Shown here piece by piece: positions 42,241-53,487 of a DNA stretch of 64,000 nucleotides (its first letter is position 1; each line of letters opens with the position of its first letter). The notes under the pieces are model-generated. The model was not told where the DNA came from and made no database searches. It saw only the letters and a program-made list of their open reading frames with translations. The translations under genes and the position numbers were made by a program. Origin of the DNA: Achatina immaculata (lineage: Eukaryota > Mollusca > Gastropoda > Stylommatophora > Achatinidae); the NCBI GenBank assembly GCA_009760885.1, contig CM019701.1, positions 37,400,697-37,464,696 on the forward strand, read 5' to 3'.

Positions 42241-42445
42241 AGAACAGACGAACGAAAATTATGTATGCACAAGAGATGAGGGAAACAAGATCAAGGGGTA
42301 CACCAAGACAGAGATGGAAAGACAACATAGAAGAGGATATAAAAGAAACTGATGTCACTAAGTGGAGAGAGAAGATTAGGAATAGTGACGAATGGAGGAG
42401 AACTTTATCTGCAGCAATGAGCCTTAGTGGCTCGGAAAGCTGAAG
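42241..42445 (+). mobile_element. LINE ORF2 C-terminus fragment
   Basis: Plus strand: TKIMYAQEMRETRSRGTPRQ, RWKDNIEEDIKETDVTKWR, WRRTLSAAMSLSGSES and stop. It is typical of a LINE end (GRPRKRWKD type). The frame is open for about 65 codons, and a further TATATCCTAGTCATG run follows at 42456-42525. Confidence 0.75.
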
Positions 42446-42525
42446 AATAAGAAAAAGTTATATTATATATCCTAGTCATGTTATATATCTTAGTCATGTT
42501 ATACATCCTGGCCATATTATATGTA

Positions 42526-43512
42526 CATACTGAAGAATTATGCTTAGAAAAAGTAGTGATGATGTTGTTCAAAAATGGTTTTATATGGCAAGGGAGGGCA
42601 TAGTTCCAAGTCCTGAGTGTTGTGTGTTCGGGTTGTGTCTTATTGTCTAGTAGTGCTAATCAAATCGTTCTCATCTTCTCACAGAACGTAGGGACTTTTG
42701 AGCTCATTAAAATAAATCTCATGCAATTGAAACAACAACAACAACAAAAAGTTTGCTGTTCCTTATGAAGCATTCATTGCCTTGTTCCAAGTTAGAGAGA
42801 ACTTTCTATATTAAAAAAAGAAGGTGCATAAATTAAATGATGAAGAATTTATCTTCTAATCGGCACAAAAAGAGTTAATTTACTGACTTTGTGGACGAAG
42901 TTTAACAAACCGTCATGGTTAAATAGCTGAACAAAATTATGCCTAACAGTTTCCACGAACATTTGACACTTATCTGTATCAAACCCCTCTTCTAAGACTT
43001 TATATGAATACAAATCTTGTATAAAAGATGAACTGCCACGTTATCGATAATCATTTATCTGTTTTTAGCGCGCAAATTACTGCTTAAACAAATAGCCATT
43101 TGTCTGCTGTTAAAGACATTTATGAAATTACTGCGGTCTAGTTTCCCTGCTCTTCTGGAGTGTGCTGGCTAGCAGTTTCATTGTTTTATAACACGTAAGG
43201 TTGTGAGATAGAAAGAAGATAAGAAAGACAAAAAGAGAAAAGAAATATAACGGAATAAAGAAACAGATTTTAATGACAAAAGGTCAGATCTTCGTGACCA
43301 GCTAAAATGGGAGTGCTGATGAAATTACACACAGAATATCAACGAAAGTTCCCAAGACAAAGACGCAGGCCAGGTTTGTTGACAGCTGATTTTGAAGAGT
43401 AAAGAAACAGATTACACTGACAGTCCAGGCGGCATATGCAAGTAATTAAATCTAGACAAAAATGCTGACATGACCATGGACAATAGTTAAATAGCTTAGC
43501 TTGTGTCATTGA
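42526..43512. other. Unassigned spacer
   Basis: AT-rich; a short (CAA)n run at 42734-42746. No gene seen. Confidence 0.45.
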
Positions 43513-43612
43513 GTGGATCCATCAGCTGCAGGGCATCTTGCTTACAACCGAGAGGACTAAAGGAGAGCTGTTAGGGAGGCAAAGTTTCGTAAAGGGCATG
43601 CAAATGACTGAC
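43513..43612 (+). mobile_element. LINE tail (GRPRRRWLQDIVDDL type), last 100 bp
   Basis: Matches 53060-53165 base for base over most of its length (GGGCATCTTGCTTACAACCG; GGCAAAGTTTCGTAAAGGGC). It corresponds to the protein end AGHLAYNRE to GHAND. The 43613-44529 stretch beyond it shows nothing recognisable. Confidence 0.7.
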
Positions 43613-44874
43613 TGTGTCACTTAGAGTTGAAACAAGTAACTTTTGTGTGTTTGACCTTATTTCTCTTGTAACTAATCGTGTGATGAGTCGTCGGTTCGGC
43701 TACACATTACTTCTTCGGATAATGGATTGCCTGACAGCTCAGCAATAGTGGACTACGTAGTTGTGTAGGTAACTGTAGCGGATCATCAATTCCCCAAAGG
43801 TTTTCAACCACGTGGTCACCCTATTACATGACAGAGTTAAATTCAGGCTATATAACCTAGGGCATTCAAACTCTAAGAAGAGGAAGGAAGACAGGAAGAA
43901 GAGACATACTTGGTCTCAAGCCTTTGGCTAGAACTTGCCACTTGGCCTTTGAGCCTTTGTCCTCTTTGGTTTAGCGCTGACACCTCTTATCCGATGACTT
44001 TGCCCATTTTCTAGAGCTTTTCTACGAGAAGAAGATAACCTTGACTTGCCACAGCGCACTCTGTTCTGCCACGAGGTTTCTTACTCATTATGGACTGTCC
44101 ATTTGTCATTCTCCAGCTGCACCTGTGAACGTTTTGACTGGTCTAATTATGTTGTAATGATGACCAAATTACTATGCTGTCTGTTAAGTACTTGATGATG
44201 TAACTGACCTGTAGCAAGAACAGCGCTGAAATACTACACTAATGTTTCTGCACTATGAGTCAACACAAGGTTGATCTATGATTGATTTGACGCACGATGA
44301 TCTGTCTTCATCGGTAATCCTCGCAGCTACAGATTTATCATGTTCAGTAAAATAACTGACTTGGAGGGTATGATCGATTCGAAACTGTTCTACCTGTAAT
44401 TACCTGAACTACACTCTCCTGATTATTGTTCTTCCACTGTTTTATGTTTTTAACTAAAGGCAGTTACGTGAAGTAAGGTGATCTGCCACATGCGCCATCA
44501 TGTATGTTTTTTTTTCTCACTTGTACATGATCACTTAAAGATATAGTGGATACTGCAATGAGAGAAGAACAAGCAGGATTTCGAAAAGGGAGAAGCTATC
44601 TCGACCAGATCTTTACTCTAATAATAATACTTGAAGAACATATTGAAAAGCAGAAACCATTAATACTGAACTTAACAGACTTTAAAAAAGGCATTTGATA
44701 GCACACACAGAGATTCGTTATGGAGAATTTTAAGTATATATGGAATACCATCTAAAATTGTCAACATCATTAAGGACTTCTACAATGGATATGTTTGTGC
44801 AGTCAAGTACAGAAGAAGGGATGAGTGAATGGTTCCAGATTGAAATAGGTGTGAAACAAGGATGTATATCATCA

Positions 44875-46488
44875 TCATGTGCCGTGCCGACCGGCGTTGG
44901 CTATTATGCTTCTCCAGAGTATCCGATCCTTCATGCAGGCCATCAGTTCAGTTGGTGATCTCCTCTCACACCATCCCGTCAGACTGTCCAGTATCATTTC
45001 TCTTGGTCTTCCTCTTGATCTTCTTCCTTCTATTTTTCCTGTTGTTATAATATTTTCAATGACACCTCTTCTCATTGCATGTCCTATGAAAGTACATTGT
45101 CTCTCTCTTATCTTTTTGACAAGGTTTTTTGTCTCTCCAGCTCTTCTCATACATTCTTCATTAGTTATTTTTGCTGTCCAGGGGATTCGCAACATTCTTC
45201 TAATAAACCACATTTCTGCTGCTTCTAATGATTTTTGTGCAGACTTGCCTATTGTCCATGATTCACTTCCATATAACAAGATAGGTTCAATATAGTATTT
45301 TAGGACTCGTTTTCTAACATTCATTGATAAAGATGTGTTAGCTAATATGTTTCTCATTCTCTGAAATGCAGTCTTTGCTTGGCCTATTCTGTTCCTAATT
45401 TCTGTTCTGCATTTCCCATCTGAAGTTATTACTGCTCCAAGGTATTTGAATTTCTGCACCTGCTTTAGAATAGTTCCGTTTAATTTAATACTGCATGCTG
45501 GTTGATTCTGTTTCTTAGATATAACCATAGTCTCTTTCTTTTTGATGTTCAAAGTAAGGCCTTTCTGTTCACTTTCTTTGGCGACTTTATCCAAGAGATT
45601 TTGCAGGTCTTGTTGGTTCTCAGCTATCAGTACTGTGTCGTCAGCATACCGAAGGTTGTTAATATTGTATCCTCCAATTTTTATGCCTGGTTCTGTGATG
45701 ATTGTTCTTAGAATATTCTCGCTATACAGAGAAAAAAGGTATGGAGATAGTACACATCCTTGTCGCACCCCTTGTTTTATAGGTTGATATTTTCCAGTTC
45801 TATTTTCAACTCGAACTGCTGCTTCTTGCTGCCAGTATAGATGTTTTACAATCCTCAGGTCTTTGCCATCTATACTGATGTCTTCAAGCATTTTAATAAT
45901 TTCATTATGTTTCACCTTGTCAAATGCCTTGGTGTAATCAATGAAGCATAAGTAGAGGTCTTTCTGTACTTCTAAAGCTCTTTCTGTTAGTGTTCGTAAA
46001 GCATAAATGGCATTGTGTGTTCCCTTTCCTTCAACAAATCCAAACTGTTCATCTGCTATTTCCATTTTTATCTTTTTCCTTGTTCTTCTCATAATTATTC
46101 TCAGAAGTAGCTTCGTTATGTGACATGAGAGGCTGATAGTCCGGTGGTCGTCACATTCCTTTGCACCTGGTTTCTTTGGTAGTGCTATAAACGTGGATTT
46201 AATCAGGTCACTAGGAATATAACCACTGTTGTAAATGTCATTCAGTAACTTGGTTATTATTTTTATTCCTGTCTCCTCTAGTGCCTCTATTTCTTCTATT
46301 GTTATATTATCAGGCCCAGTCGCTTTTCCTTTCTTCATGTGTTTGATGGCATCTATGATTTCATCTTCAAGTATTGCTGGTCCCTCACAGTTTTCAGTAT
46401 CTGGTGTTAATTCTGGTCTGTCTACTCCATATAGCTCACCGATATACTCTGTCAACCTGTCCACAATATCTTCTTTTTCCATTAACAT
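44875..46488 (-). CDS. RTE LINE reverse transcriptase part of ORF
   Basis: 537 residues, in frame after a second shift near 46505. RT motifs in order: GKATGPDNITIEEIEAL (about 54-70), FIALPKKPGAKECDDHRTIS (100-119), FIDYTKAFDKVKHNEI (182-197), GVRQGCVLSPYLFSLYSENI (240-259), LRYADDTVLIAE (279-290), FKYLGAVITSDGKCRTEI; then the tail ILLYGSESWTIGKS, RRMLRIPWTAKITNEECM, RRSRGRPREMILDSL, ending NAGRHGT. The catalytic YADD is intact. No RNase H, as known for RTE-type elements. Confidence 0.92.
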   Translation of the reverse strand: MLMEKEDIVDRLTEYIGELYGVDRPELTPDTENCEGPAILEDEIIDAIKHMKKGKATGPDNITIEEIEALEETGIKIITKLLNDIYNSGYIPSDLIKSTFIALPKKPGAKECDDHRTISLSCHITKLLLRIIMRRTRKKIKMEIADEQFGFVEGKGTHNAIYALRTLTERALEVQKDLYLCFIDYTKAFDKVKHNEIIKMLEDISIDGKDLRIVKHLYWQQEAAVRVENRTGKYQPIKQGVRQGCVLSPYLFSLYSENILRTIITEPGIKIGGYNINNLRYADDTVLIAENQQDLQNLLDKVAKESEQKGLTLNIKKKETMVISKKQNQPACSIKLNGTILKQVQKFKYLGAVITSDGKCRTEIRNRIGQAKTAFQRMRNILANTSLSMNVRKRVLKYYIEPILLYGSESWTIGKSAQKSLEAAEMWFIRRMLRIPWTAKITNEECMRRAGETKNLVKKIRERQCTFIGHAMRRGVIENIITTGKIEGRRSRGRPREMILDSLTGWCERRSPTELMACMKDRILWRSIIANAGRHGT

Positions 46489-46732
46489 TTTACCTTCTTT
46501 CGATTTCAGGCATCCTGTGGTATATTTTGTTTTCCTGCCTGTTCATTAATTCGTTTGTGCATGTTTTTTCTGTCTTTATTATGAGAGTCCTCTATCTGTC
46601 TGCACTGCTCATTTAACCACACTTCTTTTGCTTCTCTGCATTTACGTCTTATTTCTTTATTTATCTTGTTATATTTTTCCTCGTTATTTTTACTCCTCCT
46701 CCTCTTGTCCATCAGTCCTAAGATGTCGTCTG

Positions 46733-47803
46733 TCATCCATTTATTTTTAGAGGCTTCTTTTTTGGTGGTATTATCTCCTTAACAGTTTGGTGGATAGAAT
46801 CTCTTAACATTTCCCATTGTTCATCTATACTATTTATCTTTGCTATTGCATTGTATCTATTTGTTATAATAACTTTGTATTGTTCTCGCAGTTCTTGGTT
46901 ATTTTTAAGAAGTTCTGTATTCAGTTTGATGTTTCTCACTTTTCTGCATGCTTTCTTTAGTTTTATTCTAACTTTTGCACAGAGTGGATCATGGTCACTA
47001 TTGCAGTCAGCTCCTGGCATGGTTTTTGTTGTCAGTAATGCATTGCGGAATCGTTTGTTGATTAATATATAGTCTATCTGGTTAAAAGTCTTTTTGTCTG
47101 GGCTGCACCACGTTGCCAGTCTTCGAGGATGTTGTTTAAACCAGGTGTTTCCTAAAACCATGCTGTGTATTCTTGCCCATTCAATTAATTTATAACCTCT
47201 GTCATTCCTCTCCCCCAGTCCATAGTCACCAACGATGTCTGAAGTTCTTCCTTTACCAACTTTGGCATTAAAATCTCCCATGACTATGGTAACTTCATGT
47301 GACTTTGTGTGTTTTAGTGCTGTCTCTATGTCATTATAAAATAGCTGTACATCTTCTTCAGAGCTTTCAGATGTTGGAGCGTACACTTGTATAATATTTA
47401 TGTTTATTGGTTGTCCTTTCAGTTGGGCTAGCAGGACTCGGTCCGAGATGTTCAAATATCCTACAATTGTCCTTGTTGTTTGTTCATCAAATATAATTCC
47501 TACTCCTCGTTCATGTTTCTCACTTCCTGAATATATTATTGTATATTTATCTGAGTTTATCTTCCCTGCACCTGTCCATCTAACTTCACTCATTCCTAAT
47601 ATGTTGATCTTCATCCTTACCATTTCCATCTTTACATTTTCTAATTTTCCAGCCTGGAATAAAGTTCTAACATTCCATGTTGCTATTTTGAACTTGTTAG
47701 TTTTGCCACCAGTAGCTTGATGACGATCTGGCCTCACCTGTGGCTCGTGAGCTGCCCTACCGAACGAGGCTGTTCCAGAGGAACATCCATTAACGTCGTT
47801 CAT
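46733..47803 (-). CDS. RTE LINE endonuclease part of ORF
   Basis: 356 residues opening MNDVNGCSSGTASFG. Then KIATWNVRTLFQAGKLENVK, INILGMSEVRWTGAGKI (catalytic Glu), IQVYAPTSESSEEDVQ, VTIVMGDFNAKVGKG, FNQIDYILINKRFRN and DCNSDHDPLCAKVRI (Ser-Asp-His). All AP-endonuclease motifs are present; the enzyme nicks target DNA to prime reverse transcription. The ORF ends in a frameshift at 46735; the next frame continues MTDDILGLMDKRRRSK (46736-46506). The mariner and this protein are unrelated to each other. Confidence 0.9.
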   Translation of the reverse strand: MNDVNGCSSGTASFGRAAHEPQVRPDRHQATGGKTNKFKIATWNVRTLFQAGKLENVKMEMVRMKINILGMSEVRWTGAGKINSDKYTIIYSGSEKHERGVGIIFDEQTTRTIVGYLNISDRVLLAQLKGQPININIIQVYAPTSESSEEDVQLFYNDIETALKHTKSHEVTIVMGDFNAKVGKGRTSDIVGDYGLGERNDRGYKLIEWARIHSMVLGNTWFKQHPRRLATWCSPDKKTFNQIDYILINKRFRNALLTTKTMPGADCNSDHDPLCAKVRIKLKKACRKVRNIKLNTELLKNNQELREQYKVIITNRYNAIAKINSIDEQWEMLRDSIHQTVKEIIPPKKKPLKING

Positions 47804-48798
47804 GATGAATCGATTATTCTGTTCAAGTATAACTATTCTTGGGAACTACAACAGTAGTTTCCCGTTGCCTTCTGTCGGTTTGTGTACGGACTCTCCGCTA
47901 GCCTTTGGACTCCCTGTCCTACCCGCAAGGCAGCGGGAGCGAGAGGTTTTAAGGCGCCTCTGACCTTCCTGGTATAGGATGGATACTGTCTCCTTTACTT
48001 TTTGGAATTACAATAGACTTCATAATGAAAAAATGCTGCACAGATAACACAGGTATTGATTGGGTACATGGGACCCAGCTAGAAGATCTTGATTTTGCTG
48101 ATGACATAACTCTTATCAGTAACAATGTGAATTCCATGCAAGAAAAAACACATTGCCTGTCTTCATTGGCTAGTAAAATAGGACTTGAAATTAACAAGGA
48201 CAAAACAAAAATAATGAAAATTCCCTTTAATCAAAATGGAAAAATACACATAGAAGGGACAGATACTGAAGAAGTCAGTCAATTTGCATACCTTGGCAGC
48301 TATATAGACCAGGATGGTGACACCAGAAAGGAAGTTAGAATCAGAATTGCAAAAGCAGCATCGATCTTCAAGAATCTTGAGAACATATGGCATTCAAAAG
48401 TTATAAGCAAAAAAAACATGTTAAGACTATTCAATTCAAATGTAATATCCACTTTCATTTATGCATGCGAAAGCTGGAAAACAACCAAAGAAATAGACAA
48501 GAAATTAGATTCTTTTGAAAACAAATGCCTAAGGAAAATACTCGGCATCAAGTGGAACGAATTCAAGAACAATGCAGAGATAAGACAGATGAATGAACAA
48601 CAACAACCAGTCTCATGGGTGATCAGGAAAAGGAGATGGACATATGTTGGTCACTTAATGAGAAGAAGTGATCAGAGAATCCCAAAACAAGCTACCAAGT
48701 GGAACATAACAGGCCAAAGAAAAAGAGGCAGACCGCGTGAAACTTTGAAGAGGACATTGTTAAGAGAGGCCAAATTAACAGGCATAAAATCCTTTGAT

Positions 48799-49509
48799 AG
48801 GATATTGAACCAAAATAGAATCATTTTTAACAAAGTTAAGTTTGTTCACAGAATTCTGTCGCACAATGCTCCGCCTTACTTGTGGTCACTGTTTACGTAT
48901 AACACTAAACATAGCCAGCGTTAAAAAAACTGTCTTCTTTCTAAACCCAGGATTGATCTGTACAAGAAAAGCCTTGCATACTCTGCAGTACAGCTCTGGA
49001 ACATCCTCCCCTACAATTTAAAATCCATTGGTAATACTTCATCCTTTAACTCAAACCTGTTTCATTATTTACTTGCTTGTAATTATATGCCTCCATAAAA
49101 TAGCCACCACTCTCTCAACACATGGCTCGTAAACCATCAAGTACTTCAATGACATAGTTAGAAAAGCAACTTGTTAGATATTGTTAGAAATTATTTTAAT
49201 GTTTGTTAAAAAAACACATGTTAAAAGATCTGTATTTACAATGTATTTTTATTTATGCATATGTCTGCGTGTGTATGTGTGCGTGAGTGCTATTTTATTA
49301 GGTTAATTACTTCTTCTTTTTTACCTTGAATGTAGTAGTTAAATCTTACACTCTTTTGATATGTTTTTCCCAATTTAATTTGTATTTTTGTACTAAATCA
49401 AGTGTGTGGGAAGAATGAAAGATGGAGTGATGAAGGGCAGAATGTAAGACGGGCCTGCGTGCCCAATTCTTTACCCTTGAAAAATAAAGATTATTCATTC
49501 ATTCATTCA
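48799..49509 (+). mobile_element. CR1-like LINE 3' end, nested insertion
   Basis: Inside the plus-strand LINE, after SFD. Plus strand: NKVKFVHRILSHNAPPYLWS, then after a stop KPRIDLYKKSLAYSAVQLWN, ILPYNLKSIGNTSSFN and stop near 49098. The 3' UTR ends AATAAAGATT and (ATTC)n. TTTGAT stands on both sides (48793-48798 and 49510-49515). The APxYL and SLAYxxxxLWNxLP motifs and the short-repeat tail are known marks of CR1/L2-type elements. Confidence 0.85.
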
Positions 49510-49610
49510 TTTGATGAGGTTGAAAGACTCACTGAAGACAGGAAAAATTGGCGAACTACTTTGCGAGCCCTATGTGACGTTTAACGGCACGGAGAGGATA
49601 TAAGATATAA

Positions 49611-50750
49611 GATAAGACATGATCACATACAAATAAAGTGGGCTCTTGCACTACATGTTACAATTTTAGTGATGGGGCCACAATGTATTATTACGTGACA
49701 CATATGTACATCAAGTTATAGATGTTTACTGTCCACAGACAACATTTATGTCCTAGTACTTCCTTCTCGTGACATAAACAGATTCTGGTTGTTGACTAGA
49801 AGGTCATGTAGACGCTGGCTTGACTTCGTACAGTGTGGGGGGGGGGCATAATGGGAACCAGTCACCCCTAATATTTTCAGGTTCCAATATTCTGGTCAGC
49901 ACAATCATGTAGTTAGATCGTCTATGTAGTCCATGACATTTGCATGCCGTAGGGGTGTGAAGTATTAGTGGCTCCACATTTTTAGGCCAGTACAAAATTT
50001 GAGGTAGGGGTGCCAGCACTTCAGATCTTGGTCAAACACAAATCATATAAGAATGTGTCGGGTCAATATGGTTCACTGAATTCCCATAACATGGCACTTG
50101 CAGAAGATAAACTCACTAACATTTAATTAATGCATTGTCGAACTCTCTAGAGTAGCAAAGCCCTTCGTGATCTTTAGATAAATATAGATCATTGAGAACA
50201 CAGGATAACAAATGAATCAACAAAATCACCTGCGAATTATTGCTATTCCCATACCTGTGTACTGTAAACTCCGGATCAAATGCGTTATTGAACCAGTTGG
50301 TCCCGCTTCTAGCAATCTTGTGTTTGAACAACATCAGTTCTCAATTTAACCAGTCTTCGATGAAATCTATACATTCATTCTGGTTTGAGCAGCTCGGCCT
50401 GTTCTTCAAGACTATGTTCTGGCGAATGTAACGGGCAATTTTTGACGTAAAACATGGGATCAATGTTTTACATACTTGCACATTTGTTTGCATCTGATTG
50501 GCTGAACGCTAACACTCAGATATCCCATACAATCTTTATAGTTCATTTTAGGTTTTTCTTCATCCATTTTCCCTGTTCTCAAAGTTCTTGCTAGTTTCTC
50601 TGCCACAGCGATCTGGCAGATTAAACACGAAGGTTCTGTAACGCCCATAAGCTTAATTTCAGCTGCGCACGCTCTAGTGAAAAGAAAGGGAAAAGGGGGA
50701 AGATTTTGGAAGATTTTTTTTCTCTGGTATGCAGGAGGTTAAGAATGAAC
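49611..50750. other. Unassigned region with two short minus-strand ORFs
   Basis: Minus-strand readings at 50334-50230 (FKHKIARSGTNWFNNAFDPE, then CAG|GTGATT, which would do as a donor) and 50019-49804 (CHGLHRRSNYMIVLTRILEP) have a gene-like composition but match no family I recognise, and I cannot join them convincingly. Confidence 0.2.
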
Positions 50751-50754
50751 CACT

Positions 50755-51600
50755 CTGTAAGGAGATACCATTCCAGTGGTCCTGCATGTTGGAGATAACA
50801 TTCCAGTGTGGTCCTGCATGTTGGAGATAACATTCCAGTGTGACCCTGCATGTTGGTACTGTATGGTTTTGACTGTAAATCATGGACCACAGGAGTAAAT
50901 TCAGTAGGATCACGGGGCAGTTTGTCTGTAGAAGCGAACGAAGAAAATAACATTCCAATGTGTGATGCTGCATATTGGAGATAACATTCCAATGTGTGAT
51001 GCTGCATGTTGGAGATAACATTCCAGTGTGTGATGCTGCATGTTGGAGATAACATTCCAGTGTGACCTTGCATGTTGGAGATAACATTCCAGTGGGTGAT
51101 GCTGCATGTTGGAGATAACATTCTAGTGTGTGATGCTCCATGTTGGAGATAACATTCCAGTGTGTGATGCTGCATGTTGGAGATAACATTCCAATGTGAC
51201 CCTGCATGTTGGTACTGTATGGTTTTGACTGTAAATCATGGACCACATGAGTAAATTCAGTAGGATCACGGGGCAGTCTTGTCTGTAGAAGCGAACGAAG
51301 AAGATAACATTCCAATGTGTGATGCTGCATATTGGAGATAACATTCCAATGTGTGATGCTGCATGTTGGAAATAACATTCCAGTGTGACCCTGCATGTTG
51401 GAGATAACATTCCAGTGTGATATGCTGCATGTTGGAGATAACATTCCAATGTGTGATGCTGCATGTTGGAGATAACATTCCAGTGTGTGATGCTGTATGT
51501 TGGAGATAACATTCCAGTGTGTGATGCTGCATGTTGGAGATAACATTCCAGTGTGACCCTGCATGTTGATACTGTATGGTTTTAACTGTAAACAGCTGGG
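50755..51600. repeat. 34-bp minisatellite with captured X-element tail
   Basis: About 20 units of TGTTGGAGATAACATTCCAG plus TGTGTGATGCTGCA, with a shorter variant (GTGACCCTGCA). Twice (about 50850-50948 and 51205-51303) the array is interrupted by the same roughly 100-bp segment ending GTAGAAGCGAACGAAGAA, the 3' end of element X. Three minus-strand frames are open through it by chance. Confidence 0.92.
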
Positions 51601-51616
51601 CCTCCAATAAGAATTG

Positions 51617-51780
51617 TGTAAGATGCTGCAAAACTATATTCCCTTACCCATTCTCTTAGTAAGATGCTGCAAAGCTATATTCTCTTACCCATTCTCTTAG
51701 CAAGATGCTACAAAGCTATATTCTCTTACCCATTCTCTTAGCAAGATGCTACAAAGCTATATTCTCTTACTCCCTGGCCT
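51617..51780. repeat. 41-bp tandem repeat, four units
   Basis: Units with GCAAGATGCTACAAAGCTAT and ATTCTCTTACCCATTCTCTT, increasingly uniform left to right. A poly-C run follows at 51830-51839. Confidence 0.9.
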
Positions 51781-51920
51781 CTCCCCTGCTTAGCTTGTTA
51801 ATTAGCCATTCTATTTCCGTTTACTATCCCCCCCCCCCCAACACCCTAAAATACAGGAAACTCTTCGGCTGCTCCTTCTCCTTTAAAATACGGAAACCCA
51901 TCCGGCTCAGGAGCAATGCA

Positions 51921-52210
51921 CCGACTGGACTCTTTTCACTGGGGCTGAGCGACTGTACCCCTTTTCTCTGGGCCTGAGCGACTGTACCCCTTTTCACTGG
52001 GCCTGAGCGACTGTACCCCTTTTCACTGGGCCTGAGCGACTGTACCCCTTTTCACTGGGCCTGAGCGACTGTACCCCTTTTCACTGGGCCTGAGCGACTG
52101 TACCCCTTTTCACTAGGTCTGAGCGACTGTACCCCTTTTCACTAGGTCTGAGCGACTGTACCCCTTTTCACTAGGTCTGAGCGACTGGACCTTTTTTCAC
52201 TGGGCCTGAT
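51921..52210. repeat. 29-bp minisatellite, about ten units
   Basis: Units of CTGAGCGACTGTACCCCTTT plus TCACTGGGC; later units read CACTAGGT. It ends at a short (AT)n run. The stretch 52220-52730 after it shows nothing recognisable. Confidence 0.95.
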
Positions 52211-52734
52211 ATATATATATAATATTACTATAAATATTTCAAGGTGATATTTATGTAAGCACTCCAAACATTTTATTGTCAGCTTGGTCAGCATAAAAAA
52301 CTGAATAGTTATGTGCCTCCTTATTAAATACTGATGTGATGAAATATTATGTAATGTAATTGTAGCTAACGCCTCTCTAGCAGGAGCTGTGGGTATTGAC
52401 TTGAGCAGGTCGATAGTGTTGGCGACTGTAGCGGGCATGTGCGTTTAATGAATTTTATAGATCACATGGGTACAGACTTTGGTGATCTACAGCTCTAGTG
52501 ATTTGGATACTCAAACTAATCGAGCACGTCCCTCAAGTATTCAGTATTTTCTTCTATACAGGAACTTGGGACCAAGGCCAACTATTATTTTTTGGAGGTA
52601 ACGCATATTTAACTCCACGACCCTCGATATTAAAAGGAGGACATCTATCGCTCTTCAAAAAAATAATAAATAACATAAAATAAAATAAAAACTAAAGAAG
52701 CCGCGGAGAGGAACAAACAGAACTACAAAAATAA

Positions 52735-53172
52735 GATTTTTAAGGGCATGCATCTTTTCCATCGGAACATATGGCTGTGATACCTGGACACTTAACAAAA
52801 CAGCTGAGAGACACATAAATGCCTTTGAATGTAAATGCTAAAGAAGAGTTCTTCAAATATCATGGACACAAAAAGAACAAAATATCCATACTACATGAAC
52901 TTAATATTGAAAAAGGTTGGCTAGTAAGGAACATTAAACAGAAAACTTAAATATTTGGGACATAATTATGATAATTTAGAGAAGACCGCCTTGGAAGGGT
53001 ACATAATGGGAAAAAGAAAGAGAGGAAGACCAAGGTGAAGATGGCTGCAAGACATCGTTGATGATCTGCGAATGGACGCATCAGCGGCAGGGCATCTTGC
53101 TTACAACCGAGAGGCCTACAGGAGAGCTGTTAGTGAGGCAAAGTTCCGCAAGGGACATGCAAATGATTGACT
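52735..53172 (+). mobile_element. LINE tail (GRPRRRWLQDIVDDL type), copy 4
   Basis: Plus strand in broken frames: TAERHINAFECKC, RVLQISWTQKEQ, LEGYIMGKRKRGRPR, WLQDIVDDLRMDASAAGHLA, YNREAYRRAVSEAKFRKGHA and ND with stop. It is the most complete copy of this tail in the window. Confidence 0.85.
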
Positions 53173-53354
53173 GACTGACAGACCTCATGTAAGTTTGTAC
53201 GTAAGCACCAATATCCAGATCAATTTTTTTTTACAAATAGGAAACAATGAGACTTTCGCACAATAAAGTGACAGGGCGCATTGTTGCATGGTTAGACATG
53301 GAAAAAAGTCATGGACAAAGCACTTTTAGACTGAGAGAAAGAAAAATGACAAGA

Positions 53355-53432
53355 GAATTACCCGGGACTTGAACCACGGACTCCGGCAGGATGAGCCACG
53401 AGAGAGCAGAGCACTAATCGATTTTGGTAAAT
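53355..53432 (-). other. tRNA-like segment (possible SINE head)
   Basis: On the minus strand GTGGTTCAAGTCCCGGGT fits a pol III B box (GGTTCRANTCC). Upstream TTAGTGCTCTGCTCTCTCGT could be a worn A-box region. It does not fold as a convincing functional tRNA; a tRNA-derived SINE is the likelier reading. Confidence 0.35.
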
Positions 53433-53487
53433 TACACCCTCCAAGTGAAAGGTGTTTTGATAGCGAAGCCATCTTGTCTTGTCTTGT

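Larger units (their letters stand above)
44869..47975 (-). mobile_element. RTE-type LINE, nearly complete, nested insertion
   Basis: A 3.1-kb insertion flanked by AGGATGTATA (44859-44868) and AGGATGGATA (47976-47985), a 10-bp target duplication with one change. The minus-strand element has a 170-bp GC-rich 5' leader (47975-47804), an endonuclease, linker and RT, and ends with ATGATGATGA instead of poly(A). Two single frameshifts (near 46735 and 46505) are the only breaks I find, so it is young. Confidence 0.92.
44530..49610 (+). mobile_element. Plus-strand LINE, split twice by other LINEs
   Basis: Three segments read on. 44530-44868: MREEQAGFRKGRSYLDQIFT, DF(K)KAFD with a stop, GIPSKIVNIIKDFYNGYVC, EIGVKQGC. 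47976-48798: ILSPLLFGITIDFIMKKCC, DFADDITLISN (catalytic box FADD), [55 protein letters not shown]. 49510-49610: FDEVERLTEDRKNWRTTLRA. Both breaks fall between adjacent codons of conserved motifs. The 5' part is missing. Confidence 0.9.

Noticed and set aside
46733..47803. Host gene 'craniofacial development protein 2-like'
   Set aside because: This common automatic label comes from LINE endonucleases. Here the ORF leads straight into an RT and sits between target duplications.
49804..50334. Possible two-exon host gene on the minus strand
   Set aside because: Composition is gene-like and one donor is plausible, but no acceptor pairs with it in phase and neither peptide is recognised. Kept only as an unassigned region.
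50674..51564. 296-codon and overlapping minus-strand ORFs (HWNVISNMQHHTLECYLQH repeats)
   Set aside because: Open readings across a 34-bp satellite in three frames at once; the peptide pattern only mirrors the DNA repeat.
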